NCBI RefSeq assembly: GCF_004298475.1
Contig: NZ_SCRP01000017.1
Coordinates: 62,001 to 126,000, forward strand
Reading direction: 5' to 3'
Source of the DNA: Paraburkholderia sp.
GTDB taxonomy: Bacteria > Pseudomonadota > Gammaproteobacteria > Burkholderiales > Burkholderiaceae
DNA: 64,000 nucleotides
The notes beneath the pieces were generated by a model, which saw only the letters and a program-made list of their open reading frames with translations, was not told the origin of the DNA and did no database searches. The translations under genes were made by a program, and so were the position numbers. Below, piece after piece: positions 48,026 through 55,916 of this stretch. Numbering within the stretch: the stretch's first letter is position 1; each line of letters opens with the position of its first letter.

Positions 48026-50680
48026 ATGTCCAAAGCTCTGATCATCGCCGAGAAGCCATCCGTCGCGAACGACATCGCACGCGCTTTGGGCGGGTTTACG
48101 AAGCATGACGAGTATTACGAGAACGACGATTTCGTCTTGTCCTCGGCGGTCGGCCATTTGCTCGAAATCGCCGCACCGGAAGAATATGAAGTCAAGCGAG
48201 GCAAGTGGAGCTTCGCGCATCTCCCCGTCATCCCGCCGCATTTCGACCTCAACCCGATCGCAAAAAGCGAATCGCGCCTCAAGGTGCTCACGAAGCTGAT
48301 GAAGCGCAAGGACGTCGACCGCCTCATCAACGCATGCGACGCGGGGCGCGAGGGCGAGCTGATTTTCCGCCTGATCGCGCAGCACGCGAAGGCGAAGCAG
48401 CCGGTCCAGCGCCTCTGGCTCCAGTCGATGACGCCCGCCGCCATTCGTGACGGCTTCACGCATCTGCGCAGCGACTCCGATATGCAGCCGCTCGCCGATG
48501 CCGCACGCTGCCGCTCGGAAGCCGACTGGCTCGTCGGCATCAACGGCACGCGGGCCATGACCGCCTTCAACAGCAAGGGCGGCGGCTTCTTCCTGACCAC
48601 CATCGGTCGCGTTCAGACGCCAACGTTGTCGATCGTCGTCGAACGCGAAGAGAAAATCCGCCGTTTCGTGCCGCGCGACTACTGGGAAGTGCGCGCCGAG
48701 TTCGTCTGCGCCGCCGGTTTCTACGAAGGCCGCTGGTTCGACCCGAAATTCAAGCGCGATGAATTCGACCCGGAAAAGCGCGACTCGCGCCTCTGGAGCC
48801 TGCCGGCCGCCGAAACGATCGTCGCCGCCTGCCACGGCCGCGAAGGCACCGTCACCGAGGAATCGAAGCCTTCCACGCAGCTCTCGCCCGCGCTCTTCGA
48901 CCTGACGAGCCTGCAGCGCGAGGCCAACAGCCGCTTCGGCTTTTCGGCCAAGAACACGCTCGGCCTCGCCCAGGCGCTGTACGAAAAGCACAAGGTGCTC
49001 ACCTACCCGCGTACCGATGCGCGCGCGCTGCCCGAGGACTACCTCGATACCGTCAAGCAGACGCTCGACATGCTCAAGGAGAGCAACAACTACCTGCCGC
49101 ATGCGAAGCAGGTGCTCGACAAGGGCTGGGTGAAGCCGAACAAGCGCATTTTCGACAATTCGAAGATCAGCGACCACTTCGCCATCATCCCGACGCTGCA
49201 GGCGCCGAAATCGCTGTCCGAGCCGGAGCAGAAGCTCTACGACCTCGTCGTGAAGCGCTTCCTCGCCGTGTTCTTCCCGGCCGCCGAATATCGCGTCACG
49301 ACTCGCATCACCGAAGTCGCGGGGCATCACTTCAAGACCGAAGGCAAGGTGCTGGTCGAGGCAGGCTGGCTGCAGGTGTATGGCCGAGACACGGGCGGCG
49401 ACGACGCCAACCTCGTGCCGGTGCAGAAGAACGAGTTGGTCAAGACCGACAAGGTCGCCGCGCATCAACTGGTCACGAAGCCGCCCGCACGCTACAACGA
49501 AGCGACGCTGCTCTCGGCCATGGAAGGCGCGGGCAAGCTCGTCGAGGACGACGAACTGCGCGAGGCGATGGCCGCGAAGGGCCTGGGTACGCCGGCCACG
49601 CGTGCGGCGATCATCGAAGGTCTGCTCGGTGAAAAGTATCTCGTGCGCGAAGGGCGCGACCTGATCCCGACCGCGAAGGCCTTCCAGCTCATGACGCTGC
49701 TGCGCGGCCTTGACGTCAAGGAACTCACGGCGCCGGAACTCACGGGCGAGTGGGAATACAAGCTCTCGCAAATGGAGCGCGGCAAGCTGCCGCGCGACGC
49801 GTTCATGCAGGAAATCGCCCGCATGACGCAGACCATCGTGAAGCGCGCGAAGGAATACGACTCCGACACGATCCCGGGCGACTACGCGACGCTCGAAACG
49901 CCGTGTCCGAATTGCGGCGCTCAGGTGAAGGAAAACTATCGGCGCTTCGCCTGCACGAAGTGCGAGTTCTCGATTTCCAAGATTCCGGGCGGCCGTCAGT
50001 TCGAGATCCCCGAGGTCGAGGAACTGCTGCAGAACAAGACGATCGGCCCGCTTTCCGGCTTCCGCAGCAAGATGGGCCGTCCGTTCTCGGCGATCCTCAA
50101 GCTCTCGTTCGACGACGAAACGAAGAACTACAAGCTCGAATTCGACTTCGGCCAGGATCAGGGCGGCGAAGACGGCGAAGCGCCCGATTTCTCGGCGCAG
50201 GAAGCCGTGGGCGCGTGCCCGAAATGCGGCGGGCGCGTGTTCGAACACGGCATGAGCTACGTCTGCGAGCATTCGGTCGCGAACCCGAAGACGTGCGACT
50301 TCCGCTCGGGCAAGGTGATCCTCCAGCAGGAAATCACGCGCGAGCAGATGGCGAAACTGCTCGCCGAGGGCCGCACGGATCTGCTCACGAACTTCAAGTC
50401 GTCGCGTACGGGCCGCAACTTCAAGGCGTTCCTCGTGAAGCAGAGCGACGGCAAGATCGGCTTCGAGTTCGAGAAGAAGGAACCCAGCACAAAGACGGCA
50501 GCAAAGGGCGCGGCGAAGAAATCGACCGCGGCCGCTGAGGCGGCGCCCGAGACGCAAGCGGCTAACGACGAAGCGCAGGACGTCGCGAAGCCCGCTCGCA
50601 AAACTGCGGCAGCAAAGTCGACGACAACGGCGCGCAAGACTGCCGCGCGCAAGACGCCCACCCGCAAGACGGGCTCCTGA
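48026..50680 (+). CDS. topB: DNA topoisomerase III
   Basis: Type IA topoisomerase. 884 residues from the ATG at 48026 (MSKALIIAEKPSVANDIARAL). TOPRIM domain with NACDAGREGELIFR; the active-site Tyr is in KVLTYPRTDARALPEDY. After the core come two C-terminal zinc-ribbon-like regions (CPNCGAQ to ACTKCEF; CPKCGGR to CEHSVANPKTC) and a Lys/Ala/Thr-rich tail (about 830-884, AARKTPTRKTGS) resembling histone-like DNA-binding tails. Ends in a strong bidirectional terminator. Confidence 0.95.
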   Translation: MSKALIIAEKPSVANDIARALGGFTKHDEYYENDDFVLSSAVGHLLEIAAPEEYEVKRGKWSFAHLPVIPPHFDLNPIAKSESRLKVLTKLMKRKDVDRLINACDAGREGELIFRLIAQHAKAKQPVQRLWLQSMTPAAIRDGFTHLRSDSDMQPLADAARCRSEADWLVGINGTRAMTAFNSKGGGFFLTTIGRVQTPTLSIVVEREEKIRRFVPRDYWEVRAEFVCAAGFYEGRWFDPKFKRDEFDPEKRDSRLWSLPAAETIVAACHGREGTVTEESKPSTQLSPALFDLTSLQREANSRFGFSAKNTLGLAQALYEKHKVLTYPRTDARALPEDYLDTVKQTLDMLKESNNYLPHAKQVLDKGWVKPNKRIFDNSKISDHFAIIPTLQAPKSLSEPEQKLYDLVVKRFLAVFFPAAEYRVTTRITEVAGHHFKTEGKVLVEAGWLQVYGRDTGGDDANLVPVQKNELVKTDKVAAHQLVTKPPARYNEATLLSAMEGAGKLVEDDELREAMAAKGLGTPATRAAIIEGLLGEKYLVREGRDLIPTAKAFQLMTLLRGLDVKELTAPELTGEWEYKLSQMERGKLPRDAFMQEIARMTQTIVKRAKEYDSDTIPGDYATLETPCPNCGAQVKENYRRFACTKCEFSISKIPGGRQFEIPEVEELLQNKTIGPLSGFRSKMGRPFSAILKLSFDDETKNYKLEFDFGQDQGGEDGEAPDFSAQEAVGACPKCGGRVFEHGMSYVCEHSVANPKTCDFRSGKVILQQEITREQMAKLLAEGRTDLLTNFKSSRTGRNFKAFLVKQSDGKIGFEFEKKEPSTKTAAKGAAKKSTAAAEAAPETQAANDEAQDVAKPARKTAAAKSTTTARKTAARKTPTRKTGS

Positions 50681-50740
50681 TCGCGCGGCGTGCGACGTCC
50701 GGCGGCAACGCCGAGCGCGCTGCACCGCCAGCCCAAGACA

Positions 50741-50775
50741 AAAGGCGCAACCTCTCACGAGGTTGCGCCTTTTTA
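50741..50775. terminator. Bidirectional terminator between topB and the LysR gene
   Basis: A 14-bp perfect stem aaaggcgcaacctc / gaggttgcgccttt with a tcac loop, followed by further T on the plus strand and preceded by A, which gives T on the minus strand. It lies between convergent genes. Confidence 0.95.
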
Positions 50776-50811
50776 TCGCCCGATGCGCGGAGATATCGGC
50801 TTTATAGCGCT

Positions 50812-51951
50812 TTATAGCGACGAAAGCACCGAGGTCCGCGATCGTACTCCCGGGCGCACGGCCTTCGGCTCGCGCTCGCCGTCGAGCAGATCTGGCAGCG
50901 GCTCCGAACCATCGAACGCGTCCGACGAAGCCGGATACTGCGCGCCATGGCGCGCCGTTGCGGACGTTGCAGATGCAGATGCAGATGCAGATGCAGATGC
51001 AGATGCAGCCGCAGGCTGTGCCTGCCCGTCCGTCGCCGGCTGCTCACTGAGCTGACCGTTCGGCGTCTGGCTGAAGTGCTCGACCAGGTGATCGATGAAC
51101 GTGCGCACCTTGGCGGGCAGATGGCGGCGGCTCGGGTAGGCGATGTTGATCTCGATCTGCGGCAGACGATACTCGCTCAGGAGCCGCACGAAACGGCCGC
51201 GCGCCATGTCGCTGCCGATCAGATAGCTCGGCAGGACCGCGATGCCCATGCCGAGCAGCGCGAACTGGCGCAGCATCTCGGTGTTGTTGGCGATGATCAC
51301 GTTGGTCGGGCGCACGCGGATTTCGCCCTCCGGCCCCGTGAAGACGCGTTCGTCGCCCCAGTATTCCGACGGCAACGACAGCGACGGGTGGTCCATCAAC
51401 TGCTCGGGGCGCGTGGGCGTGCCGTGCTTTTCCAGATACGCGGGCGTCGCGCAGACGGTCATGCGGCCGGTCGTGAGACGCCGCGTGACGATGCTCGCGC
51501 TGCGCATCTGCCGTGCGGCGACGATGCCGAGGTCGAAGCCCTCTTCGACGAGATCGACCTGGCGGTCGACGAGCGACACGTCGGGAACGACCTGCGGAAA
51601 GCGCTGCGTGTAGGTTTGCAGCACCGGCGCGAGATTGTGCAGTCCGAACACGACCGGCGCGACGATGCGCAGCGTCCCGACGGGTTCGTGATTGCGCGCG
51701 ACCACCATCTGCTCGACGTCTTCGAGTTCGTCGAGAATCTGGCGCGTGCGCTCGAGATAAACCTGACCCGATTCGGTCAGCGAGAGGCTGCGGGTCGTAC
51801 GGTTAAGCAGCCGCGTGCCGAGCCGGCTTTCGAGGTCGGCGACGTGGCGCGTGACGACTGCGTTGGAGATATCCATCGCGGCGGCGGCCCGGGCAAAACT
51901 GCCAAGGTCGGCCACTTTGACGAACACTCGCATCGACTGCAGATGATCCAT
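50812..51951 (-). CDS. LysR-family transcriptional regulator with a repeat-encoded C-terminal tail
   Basis: 379 residues from the ATG at 51951 (MDHLQSMRVFVKVADLGSF). Winged helix-turn-helix at 1-60 (SFARAAAAMDISNAVVTRHVADLESRLG), then a periplasmic-binding-protein-like effector domain (about 90-295). After residue 300 the protein continues in a low-complexity tail that includes an Ala-Ser dipeptide run encoded by a hexamer microsatellite; usual LysR proteins end near 300. Resembles CrgA-type regulators; target genes unknown. The downstream-facing 52.0-kb region holds a palindrome that may be its operator. Confidence 0.9.
   Translation of the reverse strand: MDHLQSMRVFVKVADLGSFARAAAAMDISNAVVTRHVADLESRLGTRLLNRTTRSLSLTESGQVYLERTRQILDELEDVEQMVVARNHEPVGTLRIVAPVVFGLHNLAPVLQTYTQRFPQVVPDVSLVDRQVDLVEEGFDLGIVAARQMRSASIVTRRLTTGRMTVCATPAYLEKHGTPTRPEQLMDHPSLSLPSEYWGDERVFTGPEGEIRVRPTNVIIANNTEMLRQFALLGMGIAVLPSYLIGSDMARGRFVRLLSEYRLPQIEINIAYPSRRHLPAKVRTFIDHLVEHFSQTPNGQLSEQPATDGQAQPAAASASASASASASATSATARHGAQYPASSDAFDGSEPLPDLLDGEREPKAVRPGVRSRTSVLSSL
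50969..51004. repeat. Hexanucleotide microsatellite inside the LysR gene
   Basis: Six perfect tandem copies of gcagat on the plus strand, followed by a gcagcc variant. Read on the minus strand they encode alternating Ser and Ala. Because the unit is six bases, copy-number change would lengthen or shorten the tail without a frameshift. Confidence 0.95.
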
Positions 51952-52222
51952 GAGACGACTCCTGCCCAATGACTGCTCGCGCCATCCAGCCAGGCGAGCT
52001 GCGAATTCTCCTACGACTCGTGAATTCGTGCAGAAGTTGCTCGAAAGTACGTACTTTTCTTATGGGTTTCTTCGACTATGACAAAAAATGTGTAACCAAA
52101 TAGTTCATTGTTTCTTCACGCACAACAATTCCCGCACCGCAGCGAATTAGCTCCGCAAGCGGCGAACAGCTCCTGCATGGCCTGAAACACGGCATCCCGG
52201 CATCCCGGCGCCCAAAATGAAA
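51952..52222. other. AT-richer region upstream of the LysR gene, with a 14-bp palindrome
   Basis: No gene. A perfect 14-bp palindrome aaagtacgtacttt lies at 52044-52057, about 95 bp upstream of the LysR start. The stretch 52010-52140 is clearly AT-richer than the surrounding coding sequence. It probably holds the LysR promoter; no clear -10/-35 pair was found. Confidence 0.55.
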
Positions 52223-52242
52223 GGGCCGCCCGAAGGCGGCCC
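52223..52242 (-). terminator. Terminator after the pckG remnant
   Basis: An 8-bp perfect stem gggccgcc / ggcggccc with a 4-nt loop; on the minus strand it is followed by tttcatttt. It lies 24 bp past the remnant's stop codon and looks like the original pckG terminator. Confidence 0.82.
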
Positions 52243-52265
52243 GGCAGTGAGTGAACGCTCACATA

Positions 52266-52617
52266 TCAAGCATCGAAGCACGCCTCCAGCTTTTCACGCA
52301 TGCTTTGCAGCGCTTCGGGCAAGCCGTGGGAAAGCTTCTTGAACAGATCCGAGTGAAGATCGAGTTCGGCTCGCCAGGCATCGGCTTCGACCGAAATCAC
52401 CTGGTCGAACTGGGCGGGCGTAAAGTCGAGGCCGCTCCAGTCGATATCCTCATAGCGCGGCGAAATGCCGAACGCGTGCGTGCCGCCGCCCGCCTCGCCC
52501 TCGATACGGCACACCATCCACTCCAGCACCCGCATGTTCTCGCCGAAGCCCGGTAACGTGAATTTGCCGTCCGGTCCCTTGCGGAACCAGTTCACGCAGA
52601 AGACGCGCGGCAAGGTC
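52266..52617 (-). pseudogene. pckG: 3' remnant of GTP-dependent phosphoenolpyruvate carboxykinase
   Basis: About 116 codons matching the C-terminus of GTP-type PEPCK: RVFCVNWFRKGPDGKF, PGFGENMRVLEWMVCRIEGEA, FGISPRYEDIDWSGLDF and VEADAWRAELDLHSDLFKKL. The full enzyme is about 600 residues, so the nucleotide-binding and catalytic parts are missing. The frame stays open upstream to 52859, but that part has no PEPCK resemblance and no start suited to the family. The frame and stop are intact and the terminator is still present, so it looks like a recent 5' deletion. I infer that a complete pckG lies elsewhere. Confidence 0.85.
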
Positions 52618-53003
52618 GCGAACAAAATGGCGGCAATCGATGCACCGCCGATTCGCGCAGTCGGGCAGATCGTCAAGGGTTTTTTAACGTGGGGATCGAA
52701 ACCGTCTGTAAAGCGGCTTGCATCAAAACCCGACAAGCTGTTAAAAATTGAAAAATTCGCGGCAACGCAAATACCGGACGGCATCCCACCACCACAACAG
52801 CAACTGCGCAGCAACTGTGGTGCCTGCAACGATCGGGGGTAAAAACCTCTGGAGTTCAAAACCGGTTATTCGCAAGCCGTCCCTGCCGCGATGGCTTTCT
52901 ATTTTTATATTCAAACCAGCCTGCCGCGCGCTGCATAGTGGGACAACCACCAGATGAACACCCTGTCGCCCTCAAACGGTGCGACACACAACAACCCCGT
53001 GCC
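52618..53003. other. 386-bp AT-richer gap between the pckG remnant and the dehydrogenase gene
   Basis: No gene recognised; possibly the scar of the event that truncated pckG. It contains a direct repeat gcagcaactg (two copies, about 52798-52817), a 7-bp inverted repeat caccaca / tgtggtg (52790-52796 / 52816-52822) and a long AT-rich run near 52738-52760. The promoter of the dehydrogenase gene should lie near its right end. Confidence 0.5.
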
Positions 53004-54017
53004 ATGAAAATTGCCATCCTTGACGACTACCAGGACGCTGTCCGCAAGCTCGACTGCTTTCAACTGCTCGCCGATCATGAGGTCAAGGTTTTCAACAATA
53101 CCGTGCGCGGACTCGGCCAACTGGCCAGCCGCCTTTCCGAAGTCGACGCCCTCGTGCTGATTCGCGAGCGCACGCGCATCAGCTCGCAATTGCTCGACAA
53201 GCTTCCGCACCTGCGCATGATCAGCCAGACGGGTCGCGCCGGCACGCACATCGATCTCGCGGCGTGCAGCGAACGCGGCATCGCCGTGCTCGAAGGCACC
53301 GGATCTCCCGTTGCGCCCGCAGAACTCACCTGGGCGCTCATCATGGCGGCGCAGCGCCGGATTCCGCAGTACGTCGCGAACCTCAAGCAAGGTGCGTGGC
53401 AGCAGTCGGGCCTGAAAACGTCGGCGATGCCGCAGAACTTCGGGCTTGGCCAGGTGCTGCGCGGACAGACGCTCGGCATCTGGAGCTACGGCAAGATCGG
53501 CCGGATCGTGGCGGGCTACGGCAAGGCATTCGGCATGCGCGTGGTCGTCTGGGGCCGCGAGCATTCGATCGAAGCCGCGCTCGCCGATGGCTTCGAAATC
53601 GCCGCGAGCCGCGAAGCGCTGTTCGAAGAGAGCGACATCCTTTCGCTGCATCTGCGCCTGCACGACGACACGCGCGGCATCGTGAAACAGGAAGATCTGC
53701 TGCGCATGAAGCCGACGGCGCTGCTCGTCAACACGAGCCGCGCGGAACTGCTCGAAGAGAATGCCCTCCTCGGCGCGCTCTCGCACAATCGGCCGGGCAT
53801 GGTGGCAATTGACGTGTTCGAGAGCGAGCCGATCCTGCAGGGCTACAGCCTGCTGCGCATGGAGAACGTGATCTGCACGCCGCATATCGGCTACGTGGAG
53901 CGCGAGAGCTACGAGCTTTACTTCAGCGCGGCGTTCCGCAATATCCTCGCGTTCGATGCCGGCGATATGTCGAGCGTTACCAATCCGCAAGCGCTGCAAG
54001 GCGGACGTCGCAAGTAA
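53004..54017 (+). CDS. D-2-hydroxyacid dehydrogenase family protein
   Basis: 337 residues from the ATG at 53004 (MKIAILDDYQDAVRKLDCF); the ORF runs 22 codons further upstream without similarity. The NAD-binding domain has a GxxGxG-like LGIWSYGKIGRIVAGYGKAFGM; catalytic Arg is in NTSRAELLEE, Glu in VFESEPI, and His in CTPHIGYVE. The substrate is unknown; members include phosphoglycerate and glyoxylate/hydroxypyruvate enzymes. It stands alone, convergent with the patatin gene. Confidence 0.9.
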   Translation: MKIAILDDYQDAVRKLDCFQLLADHEVKVFNNTVRGLGQLASRLSEVDALVLIRERTRISSQLLDKLPHLRMISQTGRAGTHIDLAACSERGIAVLEGTGSPVAPAELTWALIMAAQRRIPQYVANLKQGAWQQSGLKTSAMPQNFGLGQVLRGQTLGIWSYGKIGRIVAGYGKAFGMRVVVWGREHSIEAALADGFEIAASREALFEESDILSLHLRLHDDTRGIVKQEDLLRMKPTALLVNTSRAELLEENALLGALSHNRPGMVAIDVFESEPILQGYSLLRMENVICTPHIGYVERESYELYFSAAFRNILAFDAGDMSSVTNPQALQGGRRK

Positions 54018-54106
54018 GCGGCGGGTGGACGGCGCACATGCCGTCCACGTTTTAATCCATGGGTGGGCCGATTCGGTGTGAAAGCGCTAATGCGTGAATG
54101 CGCCGC

Positions 54107-54973
54107 TTACGCGCGTGCCGCGGTTCCTAGCACTTCGGGCAGGCGCGCGAGGAAACGCTCGCCGTCGAAGCGGCCGAGGTCGTAGGCTTGCTGCATCTGA
54201 CGCGGGCTCGTATAGTCCCAGCTCGAAATCGGCACCTTGGCCGATGGCTGCACGTACACGCGCTGCTGCACGCCGTGCGACACGACGAACATCTGCGGAC
54301 GCGGATAGAGACGCGTCACCATCACAAGCACGGTGCCGGGCGCGGCATCGAGCGCATCGACCGGCACGTTGTCGACCATCCCGCCATCGAGCACGGGCCG
54401 CCCATTGCGCCGCAGAACCGGCGTGAACGGCGGCGTGCATGACGATTGCAGAATCAGATCGGCGAGATCCTCGACGCTTTCGCATGCCTGAGCCGTGACG
54501 AACTCAGGGTGAAAGCCGAGCTTGCGGCCGAGCGTGGGGTGCAGCGTCTTGCGGACGTACTTCTCGATGTTGTAAGCGATGAGCCCTGCGGCGACCGCAC
54601 TGCGCGCGCCGAGCCAGCGCGGCATGTGCGATACGCCGATGCGAATCTCCGGCGCGTTCTTGAGGTTGCTGAAATGCTCGCCGTAGATGTCGAGCAGCGC
54701 CTTGCGGTAGATGCGGTAATGCGGAAACACCGATTCGCCGCGCAGCAGGTTGCCCCAATAGGCATTGCGCGTGTTGTGGCGCAGCGCGTGCTCGTAGTAG
54801 CGCATGACCCAGTCGGCTTCGCGCGTGTAGAGCATGCACGCGGTGGCGGCACCCGCAGAAATGCCCGCGATCACGCGCGGACGGATATTCAGCTCGGGCT
54901 GCACGACATCCCAGAAACCGGCCTGCCACCAGCAGCGGTTGCCGCCCCCGGCGAAAACTACCTGATCGAACAT
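54107..54973 (-). CDS. Patatin-like phospholipase
   Basis: 288 residues. The Ser-Asp dyad is visible: oxyanion GGGNR near the N-terminus, nucleophile elbow GISAG, and DGG in RPVLDGGMVDNVPVDAL. No signal peptide or transmembrane segment, so probably cytoplasmic or delivered by another route. No secretion genes nearby. Likely a lipid acyl hydrolase; the substrate is unknown. Confidence 0.88.
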   Translation of the reverse strand: MFDQVVFAGGGNRCWWQAGFWDVVQPELNIRPRVIAGISAGAATACMLYTREADWVMRYYEHALRHNTRNAYWGNLLRGESVFPHYRIYRKALLDIYGEHFSNLKNAPEIRIGVSHMPRWLGARSAVAAGLIAYNIEKYVRKTLHPTLGRKLGFHPEFVTAQACESVEDLADLILQSSCTPPFTPVLRRNGRPVLDGGMVDNVPVDALDAAPGTVLVMVTRLYPRPQMFVVSHGVQQRVYVQPSAKVPISSWDYTSPRQMQQAYDLGRFDGERFLARLPEVLGTAARA

Positions 54974-55286
54974 GCGGACTGCCTCCTTCTGCCTTCTGCC
55001 TTCTGTCGGCTGGATGCACGATCTTAGTCGAGCAGCGCGTGGGTGGAGATGGTGTGGGCGGCCATCTGGTTGTTTTCGTTGTAGAGTTCCACTTCGTTAG
55101 GCGGCGGATTGCAGCCCGTGGGCAGTTCCCGTGCGGTGACGGGTGGATATGGCCGCGGTTCCGCCACATCTTGCGGGGTAGGCTCACCGTGGCGCGGTAT
55201 CGCGCCGACAGTGCCCGACTGGAGCTGTGCCCGACGCCTTTCACCAGCCCCGCTGCGAAATTTTTGAGGGATTTTGCGAAAAGAGC
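54974..55286. other. Gap between the patatin gene and tRNA-Lys
   Basis: No gene I can support. A short 7-bp direct repeat (ttctgcc, three near-copies) lies at 54984-55004, just upstream of the patatin start. A minus-strand ORF at 55024-55293 (89 codons) ends in ELYNENNQMAAHTISTHALLD, which I do not recognise; its codon pattern gives no strong support. Confidence 0.5.
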
Positions 55287-55315
55287 TTGGCAAGACGGGA
55301 AACCTACTGCATAAT
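55287..55315 (+). promoter_or_regulatory. Sigma-70 promoter of tRNA-Lys
   Basis: TTGGCA at 55287-55292, an exact 17-bp spacer, then CATAAT at 55310-55315. The tRNA 5' end is 12 bp downstream. Confidence 0.78.
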
Positions 55316-55327
55316 TCCGCTTCTGTT

Positions 55328-55403
55328 GGGGCGTTAGCTCAGTTGGTAGAGCAGCGGACTCTTAATCCGTAGGTCGAGTGTTCGAGCCACTCACGCCCCA
55401 CCA
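55328..55403 (+). tRNA. tRNA-Lys (anticodon CTT)
   Basis: 76 nt with encoded CCA. The acceptor stem ggggcgt / acgcccc is perfectly paired, the D arm contains gctcagttggtagagc, and the anticodon loop ctcttaa places CTT at positions 34-36. Own promoter and terminator. Confidence 0.97.
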
Positions 55404-55413
55404 AGTATTCAAC

Positions 55414-55445
55414 AAAAAGCCCAGTCGCCACGACTGGGCTTTTTG
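55414..55445 (+). terminator. Intrinsic terminator of tRNA-Lys
   Basis: A perfect stem agcccagtcg / cgactgggct with a 3-nt loop, followed by five T, 11 bp after the tRNA 3' end. The A tract before the stem could also serve the convergent minus-strand gene. Confidence 0.95.
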
Positions 55446-55474
55446 CTTTCTGGGTTCTGTGCAGGCATTTCGGG

Positions 55475-55828
55475 TCAATGCGACGGCTGCACCTCTTGCA
55501 CTTCGCCCGCGTCGTTGGACTTGCCCGCAATAGGCGACACAACAGCAATATTGCTCGTCGACACGTAGTCGCCGCCATAGTCGAGCCTCGCAGTTATCCA
55601 AACCCTCGCCCCAATCGGGAGCACGACGGCCGTAGCATCATAAAAATCCGAGCCCGGCGCAAAGACGTAACCGTCGTTGGGAAGTAAATCGACAGTTTTC
55701 GTGAAGCTCTGCGCGTCCGCAGCATCGTCGGGACCAATGAAACTTCCTTTTTGCTTACCCTTCGGAAGCTCCTTTATCGTTAGCTCGAATGCCCCCATCC
55801 GGCTGACAGTACGCCCAACCTGCCACAT
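55475..55828 (-). CDS. Small hypothetical protein next to tRNA-Lys
   Basis: 117 residues, not recognised. I chose the ATG at 55828 because ggagg lies 8 bp upstream; the frame opens from a TTG at 55843, and a further ATG at 55798 (MGAFELTIKELPKGK) is possible. The product has no transmembrane segment and no cysteine, is rich in Asp, Gly and Val, and looks beta-rich (LLPNDGYVFAPGSDFYDATAVVLP). Base composition is visibly less GC-rich than the flanking genes. With its place beside a tRNA, acquisition by transfer is possible but unproven. Confidence 0.6.
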   Translation of the reverse strand: MWQVGRTVSRMGAFELTIKELPKGKQKGSFIGPDDAADAQSFTKTVDLLPNDGYVFAPGSDFYDATAVVLPIGARVWITARLDYGGDYVSTSNIAVVSPIAGKSNDAGEVQEVQPSH

Positions 55829-55857
55829 TCTCCCCGCCTCCAAAGCCCCGACAAAAT

Positions 55858-55880
55858 GTTCGTTCGAACTTCAGTAGAAT
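55858..55880 (+). promoter_or_regulatory. Candidate glpR promoter with overlapping operator-like palindrome
   Basis: gttcgttcgaac (55858-55869), containing the palindrome gttcgaac, lies in the 17-bp spacer in front of a -10-like TAGAAT (55875-55880); the -35 (caaaat) is poor. DeoR/GlpR operators often contain TTCG half-sites, so autoregulation is plausible. Confidence 0.4.
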
Positions 55881-55916
55881 AGTGTCCGCTTCTCCACGAG
55901 CCTCCCAACCAGAACC

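Noticed and set aside
47996..50758. 920-codon minus-strand frame opposite topB
   Set aside because: Same reason: it mirrors the topB codon pattern and has no family features of its own.
50969..51004. Possible CRISPR or phase-variation array at the gcagat repeats
   Set aside because: Units are six bases with no spacers, so not CRISPR; and the hexamer keeps the frame, so it cannot switch the gene on and off.
52618..52859. N-terminal extension of the pckG remnant as a real fusion protein
   Set aside because: The 81 codons upstream of the PEPCK part have no domain or ribosome site and lie in AT-richer DNA with repeats; a chance open frame is more likely.
55024..55293. Small minus-strand ORF ending ELYNENNQMAAHTISTHALLD
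   Set aside because: The end looks protein-like, but there is no supported start and no family recognised; not enough to call a gene.
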